Of a stretch of DNA of 64,000 nucleotides, positions 45,391 to 56,756 are shown piece after piece (within the stretch, counting starts at the first letter, position 1; each line of letters begins with the position of its first letter). A model generated the notes under the pieces. The model was not told where the DNA came from and did not search any database. It was given only the letters and a program-made list of their open reading frames with translations. The position numbers and the translations under genes are program-made. This DNA is from Ditylenchus dipsaci. Taxonomy: Eukaryota; Nematoda; Chromadorea; Rhabditida; Anguinidae. The DNA lies in contig SADC01000545.1 in assembly GCA_004194705.1 (NCBI GenBank), forward strand, positions 1 to 64,000. Direction: 5' to 3'.

Positions 45391-45622
45391 TCAATGAAAT
45401 ACTTGAATACCATCCTCCCTTTCGGACCGTTTGACTATACGCATTTGAACACCGCACTGTTCGCACACCATCGTATTCTTGATTAGATTGAGACCGACCA
45501 TAGTTAATAGGACCTCACTGTTTGTCATATGGAAAAGAGAACGCATCGAAATTGTTTTGAAATCAAGCATTTGTTTGATAGACAAAGGTTCGATCAAGGA
45601 TAACTGAGCTTCATCTTTGAGC
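45391..45622 (-). pseudogene. Exon resembling N-terminus of Merlin/ISXO2-type transposase
   Basis: The acceptor (ATATTTTCAG, minus) at about 45623 leads to KDEAQLSLIEPLSIKQM, then a VGLNLIKNTMVCEQCGVQM segment and IVKRSEREDGIQVF, then a stop. The C-x2-C-G-x-x-M pattern before a dg-W-type segment is typical of Merlin/ISXO2 N-termini. The second Cys pair and catalytic part are absent. An orphan remnant; family assignment is tentative. Confidence 0.4.
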
Positions 45623-46031
45623 CTGAAAATATCAGATAACAAAGGTAGACAGGCGCCTTACAGGCGCCTAACTTTTTCAGAAAACATCGTGTGATATTTC
45701 AATTTATTACAAAATTATTACAAAATATGTCCTTGAACACCAAGCTTTACCTTTACTCCTGTTTACGCTCCCTGGTAACTACTCCCTTCCCCCGCAGCAT
45801 AATTTGATTTAAGTATCTCTGTAAGCACGGTAGTATAATGCGTGTCTAGGCTGTTCTCAGGTGGTTGAAGGCTTCAAGACGGTTTGAGGTGGTTCAGGGG
45901 GTTTGGGGTGGTCTGGGTTGTTTCAACTTGGCTCGGGGTGATTTGGAGTAGTCTAATGTGGTTTAAAGTGGTTACGGGTTTTTTGTATATTCCGAATGTT
46001 TGGGATAAATTTGGTGGTTTGAAATCGTTAA

Positions 46032-46342
46032 AGGGGCATGCTCGCCGCCGATGGAAATATTTTGAAAGGCGGGTACCAGGTCAATTCAAACGAGAATTAT
46101 TTGAAAATAAATTTCAGTTGAGTACCTTGCGGAATAAGTAATCAAAAACACTTGCTTCGTTTAATACTATCAATGAGCTAGTGGGATAGCGGCGGCGGAC
46201 TGCAAAATTCGGTCGTCGGTTCGATTCCCACTGGATGTATGAATATTCCTCGACTTTTCCAAAATTTCGCAAAATTAATTCTCGTTTGAATTTCGCTGTA
46301 CCCGCCTTTCAAAATATTCCCATCGGCGACGAGTATGCCCCT
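46032..46342. mobile_element. TTAA (piggyBac-like) MITE carrying a tRNA-like module
   Basis: AGGGGCATGCTCGCCGCCGA / complement, TTAA on both sides (46028, 46343). Inner arms GGAAATATTTTGAAAGGCGG and AATTCAAACGAGAATTA. The loop holds the tRNA-like sequence at 46172-46246. Confidence 0.8.
46172..46246 (+). ncRNA. tRNA-like module inside TTAA element
   Basis: GAGCTAGTGGGATAGCGGC (box A-like), ACTGCAAAAT (anticodon-loop-like, GCA) and GTCGGTTCGATTCCCAC (box B; T-stem with one mismatch). The acceptor stem is not convincing. Confidence 0.45.
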
Positions 46343-46671
46343 TTAAGGGAAAATAGGTAATATGGGTTGATAAAGTGTGTCGGTATTTTGAGATGATTAT
46401 AGGTGGGTTTGGGGTTGTCTGATATCAGGTATTTTTTCAGTGGATAATACCTGAATTCTGACATGTGTTTTCGGTTTAGCTTTAAAATTCTAAATTCACT
46501 AATAAAATTTTCAATTATCTCGAGATAAAAATTACCACACCATGTTCTTTGATTATTTGACTAATTTCAATGCTCAATTTGCCTGCAAAAATCGGTCGTA
46601 TCTCAAACTAATCTCAAACTAGTTTTTACATAACTGTTCTGAACTTAAAGACCTTGAGTCTGGGGTAGCTA

Positions 46672-46914
46672 TCGTATTTCCTCTAATTTCTCCCCCGGGG
46701 AGTAATTAGAGGCATGCAATTTTTTTAAACTTTAGGTGGCCTGAAATTTCTGTTTCATTTATTGTTTGAGCTGTGTAAAGAGTGCCTGTTAGATTTTTTA
46801 AATCCCTCACAGGAACTTTTTACACAGCTCAAACAGTGAATGAAAACAGAAATTTCAGACACCTTGAAGTTAGGGGGAGTAATTAGAGGAGGGGAGAAAT
46901 TAGAGGAAATACGG
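46672..46914. mobile_element. ACCGTATT-family TA element, tag TTTCTCCCCCGGGG
   Basis: TCGTATTTCCTCTAATTTCT and complement. Long inner arms (GTTTGAGCTGTGTAAA / TTTTTACACAGCTCAAAC) are nearly identical to 49560-49803. Confidence 0.75.
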
Positions 46915-47269
46915 TAGTCTAAAAATTTGTCTCATTGTTTAAAAAAACAATCAACACAACTACTTAAATAGACAAACACTCGTGTTTTACATATCATTTC
47001 GGACTTTGCTTCCAAAAATTACTTAAGACTTTTTTGGCTTTCAAAAATACGCCGCTATTCCATTGTACCCCCCCCCTCCCCCAAAAGCTATTCCAGTGTA
47101 TCCCCCCCTAAAAAAACCAACTTTTTTTATATGCACTCAAAAAACCATTTTTATGCAATAATTTCGCCATAAAAGGACCAGAAAAGCCATTTAAATAGGG
47201 CTCAAGGGCTGTATTGGAGGGAAGGGAATAACACAGGGCCACTTTTTTTTGGCTGCTTTACCATGTTTT

Positions 47270-47450
47270 TTCAACTCGGACCGTGGCAAAAATAGACTCT
47301 ATATGCCCCCTTCGGGGCGCAGGGGGCTTGGGGCTTGGAGTTGAGATGCGCACACCCACATACCTCAGACACAAATCACTCGAAAGTGACTCTGGATGCA
47401 TACCAGAGTTATTTATGCAGTAGGCCCCAGTATTCAAAACTATGTTCAAC
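47270..47450. repeat. Partial core of the 13987 family
   Basis: GCGCAGGGGGCTTGGGGCTT, GATGCGCACACCCACATACC, CGAAAGTGACTCTGGATGCA in order. Confidence 0.6.
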
Positions 47451-47529
47451 TTCTTCAATTTCTCGGCCGAAAAAGGCTCCTCCCTTTTCGGCCTTTGGCT
47501 ACGAGCCATCAGTCCTGTTCATTTCATCG

Positions 47530-47940
47530 ATTCGCGAATCAATTAAAATTGCGCGCCAACGCATGAATCAAATCAACTCGCGCAAATTTTTTGATATGAA
47601 TCGATAAATCGATCGCGAGACAAAAAAAAGACGCGCGATCGAATCAATCGAATTCGCGATCTGACCCATCTGACCCGATCTAACCCGATCTGACCCGATC
47701 TGACCCGATCTGAACTGATCTGATCTAAATCGATCTGATCTTCTTTCAACTTTGTATAAAATACGTTTCGCCGCTAAATTTTGACTTAAAGTGTCAAATT
47801 TGACGAAATAAAGAAAAAATATTATGCCGATCTGATCTGATCTGATCTGATCTTGATCTGATCTGATCTTCGGCGATCTGATCTGATCTGAACTGATCTG
47901 ATCTTGATCTGAACTGATCTGATCTTTGCCCACCTCTGTC
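47530..47940. repeat. Iterated GATCTGATCT / ATTCGCGA word element
   Basis: GATCTGAYCY words fill two blocks (47650-47740, 47826-47925) separated by an AT spacer. The right end CCCACCTCTG resembles the common hAT end CAGAGGTGGG. The left end is unclear. Confidence 0.5.
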
Positions 47941-48282
47941 ATCTAGTACCTCCCTAAATGGATATCGACCTCCAGAGCCCGAAAATTTGGATTTAGCTGA
48001 AAGTAATTAAAAATCAATGTACCTCATCTAGAATCGTGTCCTGAACACGGTTTGATAATGCGAAGACAGCAATTAACTTGCTTAGAAATTCTAGGGCTGG
48101 AGTAGTTTCGTACCCTGTAAGGTATTCAGATACACCCAGGTTGTTGAATCTATGTAAAGCTGCTCACGCGTTAGTACAAGGACATTGCCTAACTATCAGT
48201 ACTCAGGTGGAAGTGCTACTCAATGTTTAGGTGAGCTAAGTGGATGAATATATCTTTAGTTGAATGGATACCTAATAACTAA

Positions 48283-48350
48283 AATTCCCGATAGCTCAAT
48301 AGCACTGCAGTGGAGTCAATAAAAGATAGGTTCGAGTCCCACCACAGGCG
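48283..48350 (+). ncRNA. tRNA-like module
   Basis: CCCGATAGCTCAATAGCACT (box A-like) and ATAGGTTCGAGTCCCACCAC (box B). The anticodon arm is imperfect. Probably a SINE head or pseudo-tRNA. Confidence 0.4.
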
Positions 48351-48821
48351 CTTAATTTGCCTTGCTTTGCCTATTTTTATCAAATTTTATTATCTTCACT
48401 GGTGACGGTCATTCCGCTTTGGTAAAACCGCAGTTGGATACAAATTATGATTGGATACCGCAGTTGGATACATTTGCACTTGGATACCGCAATTGGATAC
48501 ATTTTTAAATCTACTCGATTCATCCAGTTAAAACATTAGCTTAACCAAAACCAGCTTAACACAAGTTAGTGCTCTAAACGCGGTTCGATAATATCAAATA
48601 GTGATTTTACTAACCGGATCCCCGTACCGAGTTAGGAAAAACCTTAACTACCTGAAGGCACCCCAACTACCACGTGATTATCTCAGCTGATGCTGGCTGC
48701 AAGCGATAATTTTTGTAATTAAGCAGATTCAAAATTCATAGTTACCGTAGCATAACGACAACCCATAATTCAGGTTTTCTTAGAATTGGTAGTGAGGTAT
48801 CTTGATAATTGTAGTCATAGG

Positions 48822-48973
48822 CATACCCAGGGGGACACGGACAATTCATCCCCCGGGAATGAATTCTCCTGGGGATTAATTGTCGCGTACCCTACCCAGG
48901 GAGGGGGGGTGGTCTAGCCGGGCTATAGACCAACCTCCCCCCCCCCGTCATAAATCCTGGGCACGCCTATGGC
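48822..48973. mobile_element. MITE, CATAGGCATACCCAGG ends
   Basis: CATAGGCATACCCAGGGGG and CCTGGGCACGCCTATG. It holds a nested palindromic stretch around TCCCCCGGGAATGAATTCTC. Related to 43052-43239. Confidence 0.55.
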
Positions 48974-49559
48974 TGTAGTGAAGTGGTAGAAATTGTGTAG
49001 TGGTACCTGAGTGGTGGTATTTACTACCTCGACAGACTTACTCACCTAGTAACATCCAATTATCAGGTATCCAGGTGGTGTTACCTAGTTGGTTAGGATA
49101 TCTACATAGAAGTTAAGGTCTTTTAAGCATTGCGAGTTAACTTTACGTAAGGGTAAGGTTTAAAGGGGCCAAATGTCCCTTTTTTAATAGGGGGGCTAAA
49201 TGTTTTGCTTTATGTGAGAGGGGCCGAACGTCCCTTTTTCATAGCAGGCGGCCAAACGATGGAGGTGTCTAAATCACAAATAAAACCTGTTAGCCCGGAG
49301 CTTTGAGTGATAAATTCAGCATTTTTGAAATCAGTGCCCAAATGAGATTTGCCCAAACGAATAGGACCTATTGTCTCTTCCTTGTTTCTTACGTTTAAAT
49401 CAATTGTTTCTTTGAAATTATACTTTTTTAGCTTTGAATAATTAAGTGACAAATTCAAAAATGTATCCAACTGCGGTATCCAACTGCAAATGTATCCAAC
49501 GGCGGTATCTAATCACAATTTGTATCCAATCCAAGGGCAGTCTTCCGCTTTAACAGTTA

Positions 49560-49803
49560 CCGTATTTCTCTAATTTCTCCCCCGGGGAGTAATTAGAGGC
49601 ATGCAATTTTTTCAAACTTTAGGTGGCCTGAAATTTTTGTTTCATTTACTGTTTGAGCTGTGTAAAAAGTGCCTGTTAGATTTTTAAAATCCCTCTCAGG
49701 CACTTTTTACACAGCTCAAACAGTAAATGAAAACCGAAATTTCAGACCACTTGAAGTTAGGGGGGGAGGTAATTAGAGGAGGGGAGAAATTAGAGAAATA
49801 CGG
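49560..49803. mobile_element. ACCGTATT-family TA element, tag TTTCTCCCCCGGGG
   Basis: CCGTATTTCTCTAATTTCTC and complement. Shares its right TA (49804-49805) with the next element. Confidence 0.75.
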
Positions 49804-49805
49804 TA

Positions 49806-49983
49806 CAGTCAAACCTCTATATAGCATCCCACAGGGACGGCCCTGCCCGGATGCAATGTAGAGGTGGACGCAATATAGAGGGTCGATTATAGGTAATTTC
49901 TTTGCAGGCCAACCAACCAAAAAAAGCGGATGCAATAAAGAGGTGGATGCAATGTAGAGGGTTGCTATATAGAGGTTTGACTG
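49806..49983. mobile_element. Pogo-like TA element, 178 bp
   Basis: CAGTCAAACCTCTATATAGC with a CATCC tag; complement CTATATAGAGGTTTGACTG; TA flanks (49804, 49984). Confidence 0.8.
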
Positions 49984-50231
49984 TAGCTATATAAAGCCTA
50001 AATAAGGTTATAGAAAAAATCGGGTCGGAAAAAATGGTCATTATATTTTTTATGGCACTTATGTACCTAGGGGGGGGGGGTTGGTTGGAGTCTTTTTGGT
50101 CAACTGTGATTGTGTTTAAACATCTGTGATTGGAGCCTCAGGTATGTGGGTGTAGGCATCTCAACCCCAAGCAAACAAACCTTCTTGCGCCCCGAAGGGT
50201 GCGACTGAGCTCCCCAAGCTGACATATCATA

Positions 50232-50859
50232 CCGTATTTCCTCTAATAAGGCGGCCGGCCGCCTTATTTTTCAACCTCCCTCCAGCAGGCCGCCTTATTA
50301 GAGCGGGCCGCCTTATTGGAGCAGGCCGCCTTATATTTCAAACATCCTTTCATCAAAATTTATTTAAATTCTCTAACAACAAATTTTGAACTAAAAGGTG
50401 ATAACAACAATCATAACAATGAATGATAAACAATCATAGACTAGGATGTGACCAATTCCAATCAAAAAGTATGAAAATTAGGATTCGGCGCATTTAAAAC
50501 AATTTTGAATAGAAATAAAATTTTTAGGGCCGCCTTATTAGAGCAGGCCGCCTTATATTTCAAACATCCTTTCATCAAAATTTATTTAATTCTCTAACAA
50601 CAAATTTTGAACTAAAAGGTGATAACAACAATCATAACAATGAATGATAAACAATCATAGACTAGGATGTGACCAATTCCAATCAAAAAGTATGAAAATT
50701 AGGATTCGGCGCATTTAAAACAATTTTGAATAGAAATAAAATTTTTAGGGGCCGCCTTATTAGAGCAGGCCGCCTTATTTTTCAACCTCCCTCCAGCAGG
50801 CCGCCTTATTAGAGCGGGCCGCCTTATTGGAGCAGGCCGCCTTATTAGAGGAAATACGG
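50232..50859. mobile_element. ACCGTATT-family TA element, tag AGGCGGCCGGCCGCC, with internal duplication
   Basis: CCGTATTTCCTCTAATAAGG and complement. About 220 bp (AGGCCGCCTTATATTTCAAA ... AATAGAAATAAAATTTTTAG) is repeated head to tail with only one or two differences. Confidence 0.75.
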
Positions 50860-51031
50860 TATATTGAGGTATCCTACCAGGTTTTGACCACTGGAGCTGA
50901 ACAAAAAGAGTCTTTAATACATTTTGCGATCAAGAGTCTTGTTCGGAATCGTGTCTAAGCTAATTGAATGCGCGCATCTCTGACTCTCAAACACTGATAC
51001 GCCCGCAAAAGGGGCCAGGGGGCTTGGTGCT

Positions 51032-51849
51032 AAAGTATCAGTTCGTGACTATCGATTCGTGACCATATCGATTCGTGACCCTATTGACTCGTGACTTGTC
51101 TTGTAATAAGTGAATTCTTTGCTCCTGCCGTAAGTCTAACTCTTACTTCATTAAAATTTTGTTTTGCTCTCTCGTATTTCAGTTTTCGACTATTTACTCT
51201 CCATTTGGACTTCTTCATTTTTAAGCTTCTTTTTGTTGTCTGCTTTTTTATTTCCGTGCAGTTTTTTACGCTATCTTTCTTCAGTTCTGTATCTACGAAA
51301 TTGTGAACAATGTTTTGTTATATATTTTTTTCAGATGTCTGCAATAAATTTTGCCTATTCCAAGAGAATCGGGAACAAAAATGGCTGTCACAGAATTTTC
51401 TTCAGACAAGGATAGCAAATGTTACACTTGGTCGGTCTTTGGGAAGAAACCAGCCCGCTTTGATGGAGTTAAATTGATTTACTACGCCTGCACTGGATGT
51501 CGTTCCCTTAGAGATGGCTGTAAGAAAGACAAGCTGGAATGCGCTAACCGTTCACCATTCTCATTGTTGGAACTTTTATTGTGGATTGTACATTTGAAAG
51601 ATCAAATAAACTTAAGTCATATTTGAGAAGAAATGTTGTCTTTAGTAATAATAGTAGTGAATAGTCGAAAACTGAAATACGAGAGAGCAAAACAAATTTT
51701 AATGAAGTAAGTTTTTACTAACGGCAGGAGCAAAGAATTCACTTATTACAAGACAAGTCACGAGTCAAAAGGGTCACGAATCGATATGGTCACGAATCGA
51801 TACGGTCACGAATCGATAGTCACGAATCAAAATGGTCACGAACTGATAG
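51032..51849. mobile_element. Mutator-like element with GTCACGAATCGATA words and an internal ORF
   Basis: Arms of about 150 bp: AGTATCAGTTCGTGAC and complement, four GTCACGAATCGATA-type words, then GACTTGTCTTGTAATAAGTG and complement. Possible 9-bp flanks GGCTTGGTG/GGCTTGGTT. Between the arms lies a spliced-looking ORF (acceptor TTTTTTTCAG near 51334). Confidence 0.6.
51346..51626 (+). CDS. Cys/aromatic-rich ORF captured in the Mutator-like element
   Basis: From the internal Met it reads AVTEFSSDKDSKCYTWSVFG, KPARFDGVKLIYYACTGCRS, then LRDGCKKDKLECAN and a hydrophobic end. The W...YYaCtgCR...gC spacing recalls the FLYWCH/WRKY-GCM1 zinc-binding modules that accompany Mutator-like transposases, but the final His is not evident. 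No transposase catalytic domain is present. It could be a transposase fragment or a captured host exon. Confidence 0.4.
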
Positions 51850-52013
51850 TCGTTCGGCTTGGTTGGTTAGAGATGCGCACACCACATACCTCAGACACAA
51901 ATCACTCGAAAGTGTTTCTGGATGCATGAAAATGCATGCATACCTTTCTTTATACGGTGATCCCCAGCTGACGAAACTATGTTCAAATCCCATCTTTTTT
52001 GGTATTTTAAAAG

Positions 52014-52418
52014 GGCTCAAATTGAATTGCATCGGTAAAACTGTGAATTTCAACGGTAAATTAATTTTTTTCAACGGTATTTTCAAATTTGCCATAAAAC
52101 ATTGAAATTCAACGGTAAATTTGTGAAATTCAGCGGTAAATTTATCGTAAAGTCAACTTCACAGTCCGTTGTCTTATTTGTGTATCAAATATAAGATTTC
52201 ATCTGAAACAAAATTTATGCTTTGCGCCAACTATTTAACCTTGGGGTCATTTCTATGAGGCAACGGACTGTGAAGTTGACTTTACGATAAATTTACCGCT
52301 GAATTTCACAAATTTACCGTTGAATTTCATTGTTTTATGGCAAATTTGAAAATACCGTTGAAAAAAATCAATTTACCGTTGAAATTCACAGTTTTACCGC
52401 TGCAATTCACTTACAGCC
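52014..52418. mobile_element. Foldback of iterated AATTCAACGGTAAATTT words, 405 bp
   Basis: GGCTCAAATTGAATTGCA / TGCAATTCACTTACAGCC ends; flanks TTTTAAAAG on both sides (8-9 bp). The complement of 40725-40760 shows the uninterrupted host. Confidence 0.75.
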
Positions 52419-52844
52419 TTTTAAAAGATATCCAGGTACCCTTTTCGGCTTATCAAGCATGAAGGACCGAGGGAATTGGTCAACTTATGGTTACCAAAAT
52501 CTGACTTTTTTCTAAAACCCTGACTTTTTAGCAGGAAAAACGGTGGGGAAGTCTTTTTATCGTTTCATAAAATTACTTAGAAGATGTTCAAACACTATTC
52601 ACAGTTGACCAAAACAGACCTTAACACTCCCTTTCCCACTCCCCCAGGTACAAAAATTATAGAGACCCGATTTTTTCCGACCCTATTTTTTCTGACCCGA
52701 TTTTTTCTGACCCGATTTTTTCTCATGACCTTAAATAAATCCTTTTTGCCTTGATTCGTCGCTTTTGGCCTCTATTGCAATCACATGCCAATTTATACCC
52801 CACAAAATCCAAAATTAGCCACCTGAACTGGGATCAGGACGTTT

Positions 52845-53030
52845 GAGTCCCGGCCGTTTGGGTCACACGGCCGTTTGGGTCACACGGCCGTTTGTGTCCC
52901 GGCCGTTTGAGTCCCGGGCCGTTTGGGTCACACGCCGTTTGTGTCCCGGCCGTTTGAGTCCCGGCCGTTTGGGTCCCAGGCCGTTTGGGTCCCAGGCAGT
53001 TGGGTCCCAGGCCGTTTTACTCTCCAGCCG
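52845..53030. repeat. Tandem GGCCGTTTGGGTCACAC words
   Basis: Eleven or so copies of CGGCCGTTTGRGTCCCGG-type words on one strand. Similar wording to 3436-3485, 25150-25205 and 43850-43890. One arm only. Confidence 0.55.
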
Positions 53031-53079
53031 AACATTTTAATTAGAAAAATTGCCGAATTTGAAAGATGAATAACAAGTT

Positions 53080-53605
53080 TTTATTTCAATGGGGAATCAT
53101 TTAAAACAAACAACATCAAAAAAGAGCCTAACATTTAAAGAAATGATTCTCATCGACATTCTATTCGCCCATCATAAAGTTCAAAGCTATGCCGCCCAGA
53201 TATTCCACAACTGATGTGTTTTCACTGTCTTCAACAATTGCCAAAATTCTGTCGTCCGCTAGAATGTATTGAGTCCTCTTCGGCTTCGGTGCGTCTCCAC
53301 GGAGCCATTTCGAGTAAGCGCGTTCTGCAGTCAATCGAATTCTTCTTGATACAGCGCTAGAAAATTTTAGAACCATCACGGCTTTTCTTGTGCTTCCAAA
53401 AAATGAATCCATTATGTGTGAGTTTCGCTTCATCTCGTTTTGAACTAACCTGAACCTGAATGAGTGATAAACAAAGAATTACAAAATGTAACAGAATTAC
53501 CAATAAAGGCTGAATGGCAGCTTGCTGTTGATTTTCTTCATCGCTTGAATAGTCACTGAGGCCATTTACAATTCTTCGGGCCAGTTCTGTAGTAGCATCC
53601 ATCAT
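53080..53605 (-). CDS. Small two-exon protein, unknown
   Basis: ATG at 53605 (MMDATTELARRIVNGLSDYS, acidic SSDEENQQQ), then a 45-nt GT-AG intron after QPLL. The second exon's best frame reads KRNSHIMDSFFGSTRKAVM ... RRIRLTAERAYSKWLRGD ... ILAIVEDSENTSVVEYLGG and stops at 53161. An AATAAA follows (minus, about 53080-53085). Joining the exons leaves the frame one base off, so either a base is missing or translation starts in exon 2. No family recognised. It lies downstream of the coiled-coil gene on the same strand. Confidence 0.4.
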
Positions 53606-53930
53606 CAGATCTCTAGATAAATATCAGTTTAATTCACGAAACAATTTCGAAGTATGAATGAACCTTTACAAAAAAGACATCCTTTTTTGTAGAATTCGCA
53701 TGAAGTCTCGCGTTGCTTTGAATTTTCTAGCTTAAATGAGTGCGTTCAAGACTTCAATAGAAAGTTAGGGAAAGTGTCTCACCGGCCGAAAGGACCCACC
53801 TTACTACCCCTGGTTAAAGCATCTCCGACCTGAAGACCATTTTGTAATTTTGAATTACTGAGTCCAGCGCGTTGTTACTGATTATTTATTGGTTACATAC
53901 ATAATTAACAAGCGATGCATACGGTGTTTG

Positions 53931-56578
53931 TTAAATTTTTTCGTTGGCTCTTTTTAGTCGGATTTGATGGAGTTCTTTTCTGTTTTCTTCCAAAATGTGC
54001 TCTCCCAGTTCTTTCAACTCTTGCTTGTATTTCTAAAACTGATCGGATTATAAAGCCATTCTACACAAAATCTCACCTACCATGATTTCATTGAACTTGG
54101 TGTAGAGTTTGGCTACTTTGTCAAAGGTGGCAGCCATCACATCGTTGAATACCTTTCCAAGGAGTTCTTCTGCTGCATATACCTCTTCTGTGCCTCTGCA
54201 AACTTGTTTTTCAACTGCAGATTGCGGTCGTTCTGCTCATTCAACTCCTCTTTTGCAGTCTTGTGTTTGGAGTGGACCAAGCCTAACTCCAGATTAGCTC
54301 CCTGCAGGTCACGGGCTATGTCCTGCAATTTTTTTGTGGATCGGATTGGCTATACCTGGACGTGGTACACGATAATTTACCTCCAACTTTCTGGTGATTC
54401 TCTCAACCTCGAGGTTGTTTTCGAGCTCTTTCTAAAATCATGAAAACTTTTTTCGGTTACCGTATTTTCTCTAATAAGCGCCCCGGGGCGCTTATTAGAG
54501 AAAATACGGTATTGTAGAAGCTGAAATCTTACTTTCTGTTTTTTAGCTTTCATTTCTCCAATTCCCTTGGTCTTGTCCTCGATCAACCGATTCACTCTGT
54601 TCTGGTCATGTCGGTATTTTTCAATAGTCTGTGCCACTCTTTCTTCAACTTGTCAATGAGTTCAGTGAGTTGGTTGCGGGAGGACTTAAACTAGGAATTT
54701 ATTTTTGTGTTAACGTATTAAATATTAAGTTTGGTCTGAGATTCTAAGCATCATTTCAATATCGTTCTCACTTCAGCGTAAAGCCGTCAAACGCGAGAAA
54801 TTCACAATCTCTAAGGGCTATTGTGGGACCAGAAATGTTTACGCTGAAGTAAGAACGATATTAAATTGATGCTTAGAATCTTAGCTGCCATATGAGACCA
54901 AACTTAATATTTGACTCCAGGTAAAACTGATGAAAAATAAAGTTTTTTTCCAAAACTCGCAAAAAGTGAAGCAGGGCTCCTTGCAGGGTTATGGGTAAAA
55001 ATACCCCGCAAAAATTCCCCCGCAAAAATCCCCCAGCAAAAATCCCCCCAGAATAGAAATTAAAGTGAAATTGACATTTATTCACGGACTCAGACGTAAA
55101 ATAAGCAAATTATTGTCAATATTATCAAAATTACTAAACACGGTTTGATAATACCAAAATAGCGATTTTGCTAATCGGAATCCCCGCATCGAGCTAGGAA
55201 AATATCTTAACGCATACTGGTAGTTGTACTGAAATGGTAGAACTTAGGTAGTGGAACCTGGGTAGTACTACCTCGGCAGTGATACTCACCTAGTAACATC
55301 CAGTTATCACGTATCCAGGTGGCGTTACCTAGTTGGTTAGGGTATCTAAATAGGAGTTAAAGGGCCTGACCTCTTCCTACTCGGTGGTCCCCGCCAATTC
55401 AAAAATTTTCCCTTGATCATTGGACTTCTGTACGGATTTTTCCGCTAGGTTTCTAACAAAACTAAGCCTAAAATTTGATTTCAGGCCTAGTTATGTTAGA
55501 AACGTGGCGGAAAAATCCGTACAGAAGTCCAATGATCGAGGGAAAATTTTTGAATTGGCGGGGGACCACCGAGTAGGAAGAGGTCAGGCCCTTTAAGGTC
55601 TTTTAAGCATTGCGAGTTAACTTTAGGTATTGTGAGTAAAACTAATGACTATACTACACCCTCCAGGTAATAAGGTCATTACCTCGTTTCATGCTTCGGT
55701 ACTCCGGTTTACCTCCGCACTGGGACGTCTTTAATTATTAAACAGTGTTCATGACGTGATTTTGGTCAGAATACCGTGGTTTAAAATACATTTGCCTAAA
55801 TACATTTGCCTCACTTCAATTTATATTCTGGGGGGATTTTGTGGGGGGATTTTTACCCATAACCCCTTGCAGAGCCAGCCTAATTTAGGCCTCACATTCA
55901 AGCAGAAAAGGTTATTTGTGCAAATTAATTTCACAAAAATTGATCTCCCAGGACAATTTGGCCTACCTTAATAAAATCATCAGAAACAGCATCATACTCA
56001 TATTGAGACCAGTTGATGTCCTGAGCATTGTTGAGTGAAATCAGGGAGTTGCAGAACTCCTGGAGACAGGACAGGAAGGTCTTGTATTGGGAGCGCACTT
56101 TGGCCGATTCTTTGAAAAACCTTGGCTGTAGCTCGTAGAACTTTTTGTCCGCCTCATGTTGTTGTTCTCGAGCAGCACTCAGTTGCTCTTTCAGCTGAAA
56201 AATAGAGTCATTGAATTAGGGTACCAGAACAGAAATATAGGAGCAGTTCTAGTATACACCCTTCACTCAAGTCTGGTATACACCCTTCAGTCAAATTAGC
56301 TTGGGGGACCAAGGTAATTTTTTTTTAATTTTGAATTTAAAAAAAATTGCCTTGGTCCCCAAGCTAATTTGACTGAAGTGTGTATACCAGACTTGAGTGA
56401 AGGGTGTATACTAGAATTTAGCCGAAATATAACCCACAGTGTTGCGCTTGACATACAAGGTGCGAGCCTCCTCACCACTCATTTTTTGACTGCGGATAAA
56501 CTGCTCCTTTTTGATATTGTCGGATTCCATCTCGGAGAGCTTGTCCAACGATTTTTGGATAGTCTTATCTTCCTCCTC
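53931..56578 (-). CDS. Coiled-coil protein resembling C-terminal half of NDC80
   Basis: Exons in minus order: 56578-56438 (EEEDKTIQKSLDKLSEME), 56194-55967 (LKEQLSAAREQQHEADKKFY ... DINWSQYEYDAVSDDF), 54690-54533, 54431-54381, 54322-54081 (ARDLQGANLELGLVHSKHKT ... LLGKVFNDVMAATFDKVAKL) and 54032-53931 (KYKQELKELGEHILEENRKE, stop TAA). All introns are GT-AG. Long heptads, then a short non-coil Y/F-rich break, then more coil, parallel the layout of NDC80/HEC1 in the kinetochore. That match is by pattern only; other coiled-coil proteins fit nearly as well. Two exons (54690 and 54322) are each one base short of frame. The 5' exons (NDC80 would need a CH domain) are not seen. Introns hold MITEs at 54460, 55361 and 56250. 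Confidence 0.45.
54460..54509. mobile_element. 50-bp perfect palindrome, ACCGTATT family
   Basis: CCGTATTTTCTCTAATAAGC and exact complement around GCGCCCCGGGGCGC; TA on both sides. The smallest member: end plus tag and nothing else. Confidence 0.85.
55361..55592. mobile_element. TTAA (piggyBac-like) MITE with natural empty site
   Basis: AGGGCCTGACCTCTTCCTAC and complement; TTAA at 55357 and 55593. The repeat copy at about 49090-49140 reads GAAGTTAAGGTCTTTTAAGC without insert. Inner arms (GGTGGTCCCCGCCAATTCAA, TTTCTAACAAAACTAAGCC) match other TTAA elements. Confidence 0.9.
56250..56413. mobile_element. 164-bp hairpin MITE in intron
   Basis: TAGTATACACCCTTCACTCA and complement, with inner arm CAAATTAGCTTGGGGGACCA. 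Lies between two coiled-coil exons. Confidence 0.7.
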
Positions 56579-56756
56579 CTGCAGTATTTTTTTGGAATTG
56601 ATTAGGGATGGCCAGTTTTATTTTATTTTATTTGTTGTGATTGGGAAACTGGAGAGAATTCTGTATTTTGTAGACGGCCATCAGAATTTTTTCTTATTTC
56701 AGAAAATTTTCTTTATCCCCTTTCTTAAGAAATTTGTCGGTGTGTCTTTTCCTTAA

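Larger units (their letters stand above)
50090..52615. mobile_element. Disrupted long inverted repeat (GGTCAACTGTG ends) hosting three insertions
   Basis: Left TTTTTGGTCAACTGTGATTG; right ACTATTCACAGTTGACCAAA. Same ends as 40548-41778, with core fragments at about 50130, 50900 and 51850. Elements at 50232, 51032 and 52014 split it. Confidence 0.55.
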
